Shown: one piece after another, positions 10,502-18,972 of the stretch
Layout: every line of letters starts with the position of its first letter
Numbering within the stretch: position 1 is the first letter of the stretch
Assembly: GCF_016919405.1 (NCBI RefSeq)
Contig: NZ_CP070352.1
Location: forward strand, 868,001-932,000
Reading direction: 5' to 3'
Source: Ensifer sp. PDNC004
GTDB lineage: Bacteria; Pseudomonadota; Alphaproteobacteria; Rhizobiales; Rhizobiaceae
DNA: 64,000 bases
Translations under genes and position numbers: made by a program
Notes under the pieces: model-generated
The model's input: only the letters and a program-made list of their open reading frames with translations
The model's database searches: none
What the model was told of the DNA's origin: nothing

Positions 10502-10599
10502 TCGAGCGGCAGGCTGAAAGCGAAACGCCGCCGAACTCGCAGAGCAAGGCAAGCAGTCCGCCCCTGCGCCTAAGCCAGTCGTTCCTTCACCCTTGACTG

Positions 10600-10970
10600 C
10601 GCCGGCATCCTGCCCTGCCACCTTCTCCACGTCAGGCTCGCCGATGGCCGCGAGCTTATCGAAATCAATGGCGATGACGAGCCAAACGACTTCACGATTT
10701 TTGATACCGACGAAGTTATCCGTCGGGTCTAGGTTGAAATGAGCCGCGCCAACTTCCGCCAAGCCGATATCGAGCGGATCTTCCGTGCGGCACGCAACAC
10801 GGGATCGACGGTGCAAGTCGATCTGCCGACGTTGGTTATCACTGTGCTTCCTTCCACTGAGCACAACAGCCCTGCCGCCAGACCAATATCGCCCCAGATG
10901 ACAAGGAGAACTGGGACGACGAGCGAGTTCGCCGCGTGCCCGATACCGACGATACTCCTGCACCGAGCTG
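10600..10970 (+). pseudogene. Two further decayed phage gene fragments
   Basis: A fragment ending at a TAG at 10730-10732 reads HVRLADGRELIEINGDDEP. A second gene starts at ATG 10739 with MSRANFRQADIERIFRAARN, which resembles short proteins found next to rhizobial phage integrases. After about residue 45 its frame breaks; one frame over it ends NWDDERVRRVPDTDDTPAPS and a stop near 10970. The paired frames suggest single-base indels. Function unknown. Confidence 0.45.
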
Positions 10971-11172
10971 ACAAGCCCGAGCCATCGAAGGCTATTCATT
11001 CCATCGCGCTTGAACAACGCCATCCAGGGCTTGGATGGCCCGGCCCAAGTGCGCGATGGTCGATCTTCTTCCCAATCCATCCTGCCCTATAAAGATACTG
11101 TTTGGTCCTCGCCACTTGATCGAGATCAGACATCGATCATCCAATCCCCCAGCACCGGATCAGCACGCTCTT

Positions 11173-11200
11173 GGCCCCGTCCTTTCGGGGCCATTTTTTT
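11173..11200 (+). terminator. Rho-independent terminator
   Basis: GGCCCCG (11173-11179) pairs with CGGGGCC (11186-11192), followed by A and seven T. It lies downstream of the decayed phage genes on the plus strand. Confidence 0.85.
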
Positions 11201-11770
11201 GTTGGAGTCTTGGAACCCATTTCTCGCATCAGCGTTTTTCGGTTTGTGGAACCCCGAGCTCCCCGATCAGGTTGCCACCTTCATTGTCCCCTCCGGATGT
11301 GAAGCCCCGATAAGTGCCCAATGGCCCCGTCATCCCCGGACGGGGCCATTTTTAAAGGGCGAGAAGCCGTCTGGCCCGTCACTGGTGCAGCGAACTACGC
11401 TGCCTGGCTTCTACTTTTGTTTGGAACCGTCAGGCATTATAGACGTTCCTGTAATGCCGTGCCCCACATCCCCTGTGGCTTATCGGCGGGCTCCATATTT
11501 CCCCCGCAATGGAGCCCCTGCGCCTAGCGCACTCGGTGGCCTCGTCGAAAATGGCGGGGTCATTGTGGTTATGTATCGCCCCCCCAGTCAACCTTTTGAA
11601 TTGATCCGACCTCCTTTCTTTGGGCCATCGACTTCCTCAATCCGTACTCACCTGTTGGTGTGTTGCGTTGTCATCAATTCGGAGCATACTTCATCATCGC
11701 TGGGCAGTTTCCAGGGCCCCGACGACTGGAAGATCATCACGCTTTCGCCCCAAGTACAGGAGGTCGCGCG
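11201..11770. other. Gene-poor stretch with a second terminator
   Basis: I see no convincing gene here. GGCCCCGTC (11323-11331) pairs with GACGGGGCC (11339-11347) and is followed by ATTTTTA, a second plus-strand terminator. An open frame crosses the whole stretch from 11010 but has no family resemblance and runs through both terminators, so I do not call it. Confidence 0.6.
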
Positions 11771-12103
11771 ATGTCTACCACGACCCATTCAACAACCCTT
11801 TCCTCCCACGATATAGACGAGATCGACCAGATCTTCGTGGACATGCGGCGCGGGCTCGGCCTAACGCGGAATAGTGAGGCCGCAGAAGCAATCGCAAGAC
11901 GCATCGTCAACTGCTACCAAGGCGGCGATCGGGAGAGCGGCGCTCTCCAACACATCATCGACTACTATAAATCGGCGGCGTTACGTCAGACACCGGCACA
12001 GAACAAAACTGAAGCGATCAATCGATGGGAGAATGAAGGTGGCGCTCTCGCACGCTTACCGCATGAGCGCTTGCTGGCATGGCCCGCCCCGCTTCATTCA
12101 TAG
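11771..12103 (+). CDS. Small hypothetical protein, 110 aa, first of a related pair
   Basis: The ATG at 11771 has a strong ribosome site (AGGAGGT). The centre, DIDEIDQIFVDMRRGLGL followed by an AEAIARRIVNCYQGGDRES stretch, is predicted helical. The same pattern recurs in the next gene: D-x-x-x-I-x-x-x-F, then A-x-x-(I/L), then a Gly-Asp/Asn-Arg-(D/E) turn. I recognise no named family; short proteins of this pattern are common in rhizobial accessory DNA. It sits inside the phage remnant but looks intact. Confidence 0.6.
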   Translation: MSTTTHSTTLSSHDIDEIDQIFVDMRRGLGLTRNSEAAEAIARRIVNCYQGGDRESGALQHIIDYYKSAALRQTPAQNKTEAINRWENEGGALARLPHERLLAWPAPLHS

Positions 12104-12112
12104 GAGGCGTCG

Positions 12113-12442
12113 GTGCACATACCTCCAAAATTGGCAGTTCAACACCTTGGGTCTCGCGACGTTGCTTTGATACGGAGAGTTTTCAAAGCGGCATGTTCGA
12201 AAACTCGCACCCACCACATCAGCAAGGATGCCGACCGACTAGCAAAGTTCATCAGCGATGAATTCAGGTTCGGAAACAGAGATGAAGCTTCCCTTCTTGA
12301 ATGTGCGCTCTGGTTCGGCACCGCCCGTATTCCGCCGGCGACAAGGGACGTCTCAACCGTCGACACCCAAGTTGCTGCGACACGAGAGGGCAGAGATCGG
12401 GTAGGCCTGCGGAAAACCGGCGTGCCCAAGAGCCAAGGCTAG
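12113..12442 (+). CDS. Small hypothetical protein, 109 aa, paralogous to its neighbour
   Basis: GTG start with AGGAGGCG six bases upstream, nine bases after the previous stop, so the pair is probably co-transcribed. The core, DVALIRRVFKAACSK then AKFISDEFRFGNRDEASLL, aligns with the core of the preceding protein. The last 30 residues, rich in Arg and Thr, may be frameshifted readthrough. Function unknown. Confidence 0.55.
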   Translation: MHIPPKLAVQHLGSRDVALIRRVFKAACSKTRTHHISKDADRLAKFISDEFRFGNRDEASLLECALWFGTARIPPATRDVSTVDTQVAATREGRDRVGLRKTGVPKSQG

Positions 12443-12496
12443 ACACGCTCGCGATTCCGCCACCGGACTTCCGTGTCATATGGCCTCGCAAAGGTG

Positions 12497-13024
12497 TTAG
12501 ATTGGTTGTCGCACCACCCCACAGGGAACATTCCGCATGGGCAACCGTTCTTGCTGAGCCGAAGATCCACTCGCCCAACGGATCAAAGGCAGGGCTTCCG
12601 TCGCTGGTTTTAAGAATGAAGGCCCTTGGGTGTAGCACGGTTGGTATAGCACGCGCGCTTTCCCAACGACTATGAACAAGATCCGCCCAATCGCCTCGGC
12701 AAAACTGACGCCAAGAGCCATGGCCGCGATGCCGGTGACGCCGAGCGCACCAATCCCCATAAGCTTCCACCGCTTCATGTCGTCGGTAACTGGCTTCATC
12801 TCCGAGACGTCCTCGCCGATCGTAGAAACCGATGCCTCGACGTGCCCGAGACGATCGACAAGCTGATCCATGCGCTGGTGAACGGCAGCGCGACTGGTCG
12901 CCGCCTTATCCTCGGCTCGCACCGAGCCCTCCTCCAAGCGGCGGATCGATTCCTGCAGGCCCCGCATGCCGGCCACCAGTTCCCCAAGCTGGCGGTGAAC
13001 CGCATCAATTTCCGTTGATGCCAT
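12497..13024 (-). CDS. DUF1515-type prophage protein
   Basis: Starts MASTEIDAVHRQLGELVAGM, then an amphipathic coiled-coil region (RRLEEGSVRAEDKAATSRAA), a repeated VHQRMDQLVDRLGHVEASVS segment and a hydrophobic stretch MGIGALGVTGIAAMALGVSF, a likely membrane anchor. The order matches rhizobial phage DUF1515 proteins found beside lysis genes. The tail after about residue 120 looks unlike the family, so the 3' end may be frameshifted. GGAAGGG lies 8 or more bases before the ATG. Confidence 0.65.
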   Translation of the reverse strand: MASTEIDAVHRQLGELVAGMRGLQESIRRLEEGSVRAEDKAATSRAAVHQRMDQLVDRLGHVEASVSTIGEDVSEMKPVTDDMKRWKLMGIGALGVTGIAAMALGVSFAEAIGRILFIVVGKARVLYQPCYTQGPSFLKPATEALPLIRWASGSSAQQERLPMRNVPCGVVRQPI

Positions 13025-13027
13025 CTC

Positions 13028-13165
13028 CTAGCGCCCTTCCCCATGCCTTGAGCATTCCGCCTTCGTCCAGATCGCCGCGGCGCAGATGCCGACGGCGGTC
13101 CGGTCTATTTTCCGTTGAGCTTCAGCCGTCGCCCCGTGCGCGCCGATCAGATCAGTGCCGACCAC
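13028..13165 (-). CDS. Small prophage protein, about 45 aa
   Basis: Proposed GTG start at 13165. The frame ends ATAEAQRKIDRTAVGIC then IWTKAECSRHGEGR. Similar short tails (IWTKAEC-x-RHG) occur in rhizobial prophage lysis regions between a small membrane protein and DUF1515. The ribosome site is weak and the gene overlaps the end of its upstream neighbour. Function unknown. Confidence 0.4.
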   Translation of the reverse strand: MVGTDLIGAHGATAEAQRKIDRTAVGICAAAIWTKAECSRHGEGR

Positions 13166-13383
13166 GCGCCTGAGACCGTCGACACTTGCCGGCGCCGTAG
13201 TCCCACACGCCGCCCCGATCGAGGCATAGGTCAAAATCGCTGCGAGCTCGCTGCATCACCGCTCGCATTGTTCTGCCTTTCAATCTTGGTGGTGACCGAC
13301 CGGGCGCCGTCCTCGCGGATCTCGGCGACAAGCCAGATAAGAGCGGCGAGCGCGAGCCCGCCGATAATGACGCGCGGCCACAT
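13152..13383 (-). pseudogene. Small membrane phage protein (spanin-like position), frameshifted
   Basis: From ATG 13383 the reading is MWPRVIIGGLALAALIWLVA followed by an EIREDGARSV stretch, one membrane segment near the N-terminus, ending at a stop near 13234. One frame over, the expected tail continues as ARSDFDLCLDRGGVWDYGAG to a stop at 13152. An indel near 13250 therefore splits a single gene. Its place between the lysin and DUF1515 suggests a lysis accessory, which is inference. Confidence 0.55.
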
Positions 13384-13384
13384 C

Positions 13385-14263
13385 TCAGCGGGCCGGTGCG
13401 CGGTACACCGACCAACGGCCGGTGACGAACATGAACGCGGCGATCGAACCGATGACGATCAGCAACGCCGCGATACCAGCGGCGTAGGGATTGTTGACAC
13501 CGAGAACTACCGAAAGACCCGCGCTGCCGAACAAACCGCCCACGGTTGTCAGGGCCGTGCCGCTCTGGCTGGCTGGCACGTCCTCGGCTTTGGCCGCGTC
13601 CGGCGTGACATCCGTGACCCGGACCGGCGATCTCGCCGCCTCGAGCGCATCCAGAAAGCTCCGATAGTACCCTGCGATCAATGACGCCTTGTCGGTGCTG
13701 ATGATCGCGCGGGCGCCGACAGGATCATTGGCCACCTGGTTGAAATAGTCGGCGAGCTTCTTGCCGGTGAAGAGACCACCGATCATGCCGTCGAAGAGGA
13801 TGCGGATCGCGGTCGCCATCTCGGCCGCCTTTTCAGGGGCGTCGGCGATCCCGAACTTGGCATAGTTGTCGTGGCCGGTGATCTGCGGCAGGCCACGGGT
13901 AGCGCCAGCCATCATCGGCCGCCTTGCTGCCCATCCGGCCGCCGTATACCTTGTTTGCGAGCTTGCGCGGATTGCGGGCGTAGCGCTTGGCGCTGTCGAG
14001 ATCCGGAAAGCGTTTCGACCAAACCTGCGTCAGACGTTCGGCCGAGTAATTCAAGTTCTCGGTCACCGGCTGCATCGTCGCCACGGTTTCGTGGAAGGTG
14101 ATCGCGAGCATGTAGGCCAGCCACCGGTTGTCGAGCACCTTGCCGGTCGACTGGCGCCGATCCCACTCGTCGAGGATGGCGATCATGCCATCCTTCTGAG
14201 ACTGCTTCATGCTCACGCCAAAGGGCGCGCGCTTCGCGTAGGCGAAGAACGTTCGCGGTTCAT
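13385..14263 (-). pseudogene. GH19-like phage lysin, two frameshifts
   Basis: The ATG at 14263 has AGAGGT upstream and gives MNRE. A shift a few codons later leads into FFAYAKRAPFGVSMKQSQKD, then WLAYMLAITFHETVATMQPV, then RNPRKLANKVYGGRMG. An extra C near 13902 shifts the frame again, after which GLPQITGHDNYAKFGI continues to 13385. The HET and GLPQITG-x-xNY motifs are those of chitinase-like/GH19 phage endolysins. The C-terminus holds a hydrophobic pair of segments (LTTVGGLFGSAGLSVVLGV and AAGIAALLIVIGSIAAFMF). The intact protein would have cleaved peptidoglycan. Confidence 0.7.
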
Positions 14264-14340
14264 CGGATTTACCTCTTCGTTCGGAAAAACAGGCCACCAT
14301 CCAAGGCGCGGCATGATGCCGGCTGGGGGAACTTCTGGCA

Positions 14341-14731
14341 TCAAACAACCTTCCGATCAGTGAACGCCCAGTCGGTGTTCGAGGGTTTCACCTTGGCAAA
14401 GCGCTTCATCATCAGCGCGTAGCGAGACGCTGAAATCACGTCGTCGCGCTCTTTCACGATTTTCCCATCTTTCCGGTGATAGAAGCCGGAACTCTTCGAA
14501 CCAGTGCGTGCAGGTCGAGAACACCTTCCAGCGTCCCGTCTGCATCCTGTCGAGCATGTCGGCCAAGCCAGCCTCGACACCGTTGGTGCCGTCATCAGAC
14601 GTGGCGCGCTCTGGCAGCATGTTCAGGCCATGACCGCGGTACTGCGCCGCAAGCTGCTCGCCCGAGCCCTTGTCGTGCTGCAGACCGTCGTGAGGCCACG
14701 ACCACGGCAACCAAGAGCCCCAAGGCTTCAA
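14341..14731 (-). pseudogene. Phage terminase large subunit, C-terminal fragment with frameshift
   Basis: The fragment reads KPWGSWLPWSWPHDGLQHDK, then GTNGVEAGLADMLDRMQTGR up to HWFEEFR. One frame over it continues YHRKDGKIVKERDDVISASR to a stop at 14341. These are C-terminal (nuclease-side) segments of TerL from rhizobial phages. The ATPase domain is absent, and the fragment abuts the small-terminase-like gene, so an internal deletion removed the rest. Confidence 0.7.
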
Positions 14732-15021
14732 CGTCCCCGGAGTCCGAGGGCTGCGGAGAGTTCGCGGGCGCGCTCGACAAGCTGTTCATCCGTCAGATTG
14801 TCCAGATTGTTGACGTTGACGTTCAGATCCTTCGGCAGGATCGGGGCCACGACCCGCAGATATTGCTCCGGCTTTTCCTTGCGGACCCGCTCGATGACAT
14901 CCTGGCCGTGGTCCTCGAAGTCAGCGTGCATCGCCTCGAGAAAGGCCTCGCCGAGCTTGTTGCGGGCGCCCTTTGGCCGGCCGGGATTGCCTGCCTTGAA
15001 CTGGTGTTCGATCGGAGGCAT
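14728..15021 (-). CDS. DUF5681-type phage protein (small-terminase position)
   Basis: The 97-residue protein begins MPPIEHQFKAGNPGRPKGAR, the DUF5681 signature (QFxxGNxGRPKGxRN), then FLEAMHADFEDHGQDVIERV, and ends LSAALGLRGR. In intact phages this gene precedes terL, as its remnant does here. It appears intact but possibly short at the C-terminus, where it overlaps the TerL fragment by four bases. Confidence 0.65.
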   Translation of the reverse strand: MPPIEHQFKAGNPGRPKGARNKLGEAFLEAMHADFEDHGQDVIERVRKEKPEQYLRVVAPILPKDLNVNVNNLDNLTDEQLVERARELSAALGLRGR

Positions 15022-15220
15022 CGGTTTCCCCGATTTCCCCCGTTATTTCGGGTCTCATCTGTCATGTTTCATGCCTTCGGCGATTGCCTGCGCGAATTTC
15101 TCGTGGCGCGCGTTCCTTAGGACGGGCATTGATCCAACCTCGGAGAGTGGGAATGGCCGAATTCGCTTGCTATTCCCCCGCCGTTGACAGCTAGCTCTTT
15201 TGTCAACAGGAGACGCGCAA

Positions 15221-15337
15221 ATGGCCAAGGGTCAGGTACGAAGCAATAAGGAAGCCAGAAAGCCCAAGAAGGACAAGGCCGCCGCGAAACCCGCTGCGCC
15301 GACGTTAGGGTCTCAGGTGAAGGACACCAAGAAGTAA
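15221..15337 (+). CDS. Small basic conserved rhizobial protein, 38 aa
   Basis: ATG at 15221 with AGGAGA at 15208-15213; the product is MAKGQVRSNKEARKPKKDK followed by an Ala/Lys tail, ending VKDTKK. It is strongly basic with no membrane segment. Short MAKGQxRSxKE proteins recur in Rhizobiales genomes, to my memory; function unknown. A 7-bp inverted repeat, GTTGACA (15183-15189) and TGTCAAC (15201-15207), lies directly before the ribosome site and could act as an operator or a translation-masking hairpin. Confidence 0.65.
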   Translation: MAKGQVRSNKEARKPKKDKAAAKPAAPTLGSQVKDTKK

Positions 15338-15385
15338 CGTCAACACCGACGTTCGCGCGGGCTATGCGCTAAAAAGCAGAAAACG

Positions 15386-15420
15386 AAAGCCCCGCTACCG
15401 GGTGACAAACCGGGCGGGGC
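15386..15420. terminator. Terminator-like GC hairpin
   Basis: GCCCCGC (15389-15395) pairs with GCGGGGC (15414-15420), with an inner CCGG/CCGG pair. On the minus strand it is followed by TTTCGTTTTC, so it best terminates leftward transcription coming from the tRNA-Met fragment. Confidence 0.6.
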
Positions 15421-15469
15421 GACCTCCAGCTTATGAGGCTGGCGAGCTACCGGGCTGCTCTACTCCGAC
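15421..15469 (-). pseudogene. Initiator-type tRNA-Met(CAU) 5' fragment fused to a terminator
   Basis: The minus strand reads GTCGGAG TA, then D arm GAGC-AGCCCGGTA-GCTC, then an anticodon arm CCAGC-CTCATAA-GCTGG with anticodon CAU (complement of 15433-15435), then AGGTC. The T arm and 3' acceptor strand that should follow are replaced by the GC hairpin at 15389-15420, so the acceptor stem cannot close. It looks like a tRNA remnant or phage att scar rather than a working tRNA. Confidence 0.6.
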
Positions 15470-15668
15470 AAAAACCCCACTTCCACGCAACTGTGGTACA
15501 CTTCCAGTGTTGCCATGCGGCGACCGGAAACCATGATCCCTTCTTAACCGCACCGGCCGCGCGGCCTCAATTGAGCGCTTGCGCGTCCAATTGCCAGAAG
15601 TGCTCGACCTGACAATGGCGACGAATGCCGAACTGCATTCACAGCGCTCCAATTAGGAGAATAGCGCC

Positions 15669-15836
15669 ATGTCAAATCGCCTCGTTTTCTCGCTTCTCAT
15701 TGTTTCCTTCAGCATCTTGATGGTCTGGGCCTTCAGGCCCGCCCCGACCATCTTCACTGGACATGATGAATCACCGCCCAAAACGGCCCAAGCCGAAAAA
15801 ACTGACCGCATCCCCAGTGACGCGGTCAAATACTAA
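15669..15836 (+). CDS. Small single-pass membrane protein, 55 aa
   Basis: ATG at 15669 follows AGGAGA at 15655-15660. The product starts MSNRLVFSLLIVSFSILMVW, one N-terminal membrane segment or uncleaved signal, followed by a hydrophilic tail ending in PSDAVKY. No family recognised. Confidence 0.55.
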   Translation: MSNRLVFSLLIVSFSILMVWAFRPAPTIFTGHDESPPKTAQAEKTDRIPSDAVKY

Positions 15837-16007
15837 CCACCTCACGGTGCAGTTGGACAGCCGAAGTAACCAGCCGTGTGAAGAACCATCATCCACTTCT
15901 GGGCCTGAAAGAGCCTAACGTCACAGAGGTTGCTTCCTTCGTTGACGATCTAGGAGCCGACCCCCTTGAGACTTCCCAGGTCGCGATGTTGATCGACGCG
16001 CGCCAGC

Positions 16008-16031
16008 AAAAAAGGCCGGGCGAACCCGACC
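16008..16031 (-). terminator. Cold-shock gene terminator
   Basis: On the minus strand GGTCGGG, loop TTCG, CCCGGCC and then six T. It lies about 65 bases after the csp stop, preceded by the recurring 3'UTR motif at 16060-16076. Confidence 0.85.
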
Positions 16032-16094
16032 TTCCACATTCCGCCTCAATGGCCACTGCCAGTACATCGGTGGTCAAAGACCAGAGCGATATTA

Positions 16095-16304
16095 TTATGC
16101 AGCCGAAAGGTTGCCTGCCGCGCTCTTGCCGGATCTGGAATCCTGCACGATTTCGAAGTTGACCTTTTGCCCCTCAACGAGCTCCCTCATACCAGAGCGT
16201 TCAACGGCGGATGCGTGAACAAAAACGTCCGTTCCGCCGTCGTCAGGGGCAATAAATCCAAAGCCTTTGGCGCTGTTGAAGAACTTCACGGTTCCAATAT
16301 TCAT
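16095..16304 (-). CDS. Cold-shock domain protein (CspA family)
   Basis: The 69-residue protein starts [20 protein letters not shown] and carries both nucleic-acid-binding motifs, KGFGFI (RNP1) and DVFVHAS (RNP2), with a typical C-terminus [27 protein letters not shown] precedes ATG 16304, which is preferred over an in-frame ATG 42 bases upstream. It is an RNA chaperone, likely cold- or stress-induced. It is divergent from the small-ORF module at 16805-17107, an arrangement repeated inverted at 59067-59971, where csp is broken. Confidence 0.93.
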   Translation of the reverse strand: MNIGTVKFFNSAKGFGFIAPDDGGTDVFVHASAVERSGMRELVEGQKVNFEIVQDSRSGKSAAGNLSAA

Positions 16305-16361
16305 AACGATTTCCTTTCCATCGCAATAAAAATACTTGGCTGACATGGGTATCAGCCAAGC

Positions 16362-16804
16362 AAGAGATCGATTTTGAGAGGAAAGGTCGGCTTAGACGCC
16401 AAAGCGAGAAAACAAATCTCAACAGGCAAGATCGATGGGGAACGACTACAGACTCATTGTGTCCTCAACAAGTCGGAGGCAGCCACTGCTGTAGAAACAA
16501 AAAAGGCCGGGGCGAAACCGCACCGACCTTCCTCATCATCACCTTTTCACCAGTGCCAGTACATCCGTGGTCAAAGGCATCAGGTGATGGCGGCGTTCGC
16601 GAGCGGCAGAAGTTTTCCAGCGCTCATCAGCGATTGCCGATGGAGGTGATATAGGGGGCAATTGCGGTTAACGCAAGTCCGACGTCGCAAATTCACAATT
16701 TCTCATTGCGAAGGGCAGCAGAAGGGCGCAGTGTCGATCCTTCGGTGGCCATTTAAAGGGCGCCGCCGCTCAGGCGATGCCTGGCCCCAAAGAAAGGAGG
16801 ACTT
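16362..16804 (+). repeat. Duplicated leader of the csp-linked module, copy A
   Basis: From AGAGATCGATTTTGAGAGG at 16362 this sequence matches the minus strand from about 59825 downward for long stretches. It contains an old csp 3' end: the motif CAGTACATCCGTGGTCA (16557-16573) and a minus-oriented terminator hairpin (around 16504-16530), but no csp gene. The last 85 bases before the 60-aa gene, from GCGCAGTGTCGATCCTTCGG onward, are nearly identical in both copies and may form a structured 5' leader. An open frame at 16374-16649 is not called as a gene. Confidence 0.7.
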
Positions 16805-16987
16805 ATGTCTTCCGTCCTACTTCCCTATTCATTGTCCGCAGACCTCCGAAAGATCAAAGAGATCATGGCCCGTTCTGAGCTCATCATCTCAGAGAGTCCC
16901 CAGCCGTCTCCAGACGTCCGGCGCTCCGCGCGCATCATCCGAAACTTTCGCGCAGGGACCACATATCCCTCGTTCGATAAGAAATAG
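16805..16987 (+). CDS. Small hypothetical protein of the duplicated csp-linked module, 60 aa, copy A
   Basis: ATG 16805 follows AAAGGAGGA. It begins MSSVLLPYSLSADLRKIKEI, has a variable middle, and ends RNFRAGTTYPSFDKK. The second copy at 59187-59369 has the same length, with both ends conserved and the middle diverged, so both have been under protein-level selection. No domain recognised; it is soluble and basic. The 36-aa membrane protein follows 9 bases after its stop, so the two are co-translated. Confidence 0.75.
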   Translation: MSSVLLPYSLSADLRKIKEIMARSELIISESPQPSPDVRRSARIIRNFRAGTTYPSFDKK

Positions 16988-16996
16988 GAGGAGGCG

Positions 16997-17107
16997 ATGG
17001 CCTACTTAGCTCGACAACGTGTAGCCCTACTCCATTTTGCGATTCAAGCTTCGCCTACCCTGGCAATAACGTTTATCGTCTACATGACGCTTCGAGATCT
17101 CTTCTGA
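16997..17107 (+). CDS. 36-aa membrane miniprotein, copy A
   Basis: ATG 16997 follows AGGAGGCG. It starts MAYLARQRVALLHFAIQASP and continues TLAITFIVYMTLRDLF, with a basic N-terminus and one membrane segment. The copy at 59067-59177 differs at a handful of positions, all conservative or in the membrane part. Function unknown; size and layout suggest a membrane regulator or partner of the 60-aa protein. Confidence 0.75.
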   Translation: MAYLARQRVALLHFAIQASPTLAITFIVYMTLRDLF

Positions 17108-17117
17108 GCCCAGGCTG

Positions 17118-17140
17118 AAAAAGGGCGGCTTCGGCCGCCC
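17118..17140 (-). terminator. Terminator hairpin, minus orientation
   Basis: GGGCGGC (17123-17129) TTCG GCCGCCC; the minus strand ends in five T. It lies between the convergent miniprotein gene and the phage gene remnant. Confidence 0.7.
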
Positions 17141-17189
17141 TGAGCGATTTAACGCACCTCCTCGATGCAGTCTGTGTGCGGATGGCGGC

Positions 17190-17926
17190 CTAGCTCATCT
17201 TCCGATATTGGTCGGGCTTTCCATCAGGCGCCATCCACGCGTGCAAACCCGATGTTATTGATTTGCCCGTGCTTTGTGCCTCCTCGTGTGCCACCTGTAA
17301 ACCGGCGGTATCCTTCAACAAAATTGAACTTTTGGCGACTTCGCTTTCAATTTGTTGAAGTGACTTCTCAATCCAGCGGTAGAGCGTTCGTCTAACCCAC
17401 GCCTTTTTCTGCGGCTGGCGCCGGTTCGGATGTCGATGTACCGGCTCCAGTCCCATCCGCGGGCCTTCACCTCGGCATAGGCGAAGAGAACGACCCGCAT
17501 TTCATGGTGCCACACCGAGCATGGTACCCAGGCAAGCGCCTCCTCCATCCTGGTAATCCGTTCTCTCGATCGCTTCGCCCTCCGCTCGACGCTCGCATCG
17601 ATCGCGCTATTTCGTTGGCGTGTGTGCATCCCGCCGGTCTCGTGGCCGTCGATAAAGTCGAGCGTGATCAACTCGGCTTCGGAGATCAGGAAATCGGGAT
17701 GGAGTTCCCGTACATCTTAGGGCCAACGCGGCCGGGCATTGCAAGATCGGTGTCGATCGCCTCTATCAGGCGCTCTAGAATGGCAGCCTGCGTGTCGGTC
17801 AGCGACATGCCCGGGTCCGCTTCCCGAAGGAGGCGGGCGTCGGGATCTCCTTGGAAGTCCCGACCGTCTGACTTGTAGTACCGCTCTCCACCGAGCCGGC
17901 CTTTCTTCCGGTCGATCTGGAACCCG
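17190..17926 (-). pseudogene. Phage gene remnant broken by several frameshifts and an IS end
   Basis: Reading the minus strand downward: KGRLGGERYYKSDGRDFQGD, then LTDTQAAILERLIEAIDTDL and GPKMYGN, then after a shift LISEAELITLDFIDGHETGG and RITRMEEALAWVP, then after another shift QKKAWVRRTLYRWIEKSLQQ. The RMEEAL and KAWVRRTLYRW segments suggest the phage DUF6362-like group (replication/regulation region); the assignment is tentative. The 5' end is cut by the IS21-family end at 17927. Confidence 0.5.
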
Positions 17927-18930
<1,004 letters not shown>

Positions 18931-18972
18931 GAAACATGGGCCGACACGGCACCATCGCTGAAAGAACCTGAT

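Noticed and set aside
11010-11816. 268-codon plus-strand frame
   Set aside because: It crosses two rho-independent terminators, has low-complexity Pro/Ser composition and no start signal.
15421-15469. Functional initiator tRNA-Met
   Set aside because: The T arm and 3' acceptor strand are replaced by a terminator hairpin, so the cloverleaf cannot close.
16374-16649. 91-codon frame conserved with 59502-59846
   Set aside because: Conservation is explained by the DNA repeat; the frame runs through a csp 3'UTR and terminator, has no ribosome site and its ends differ between copies.
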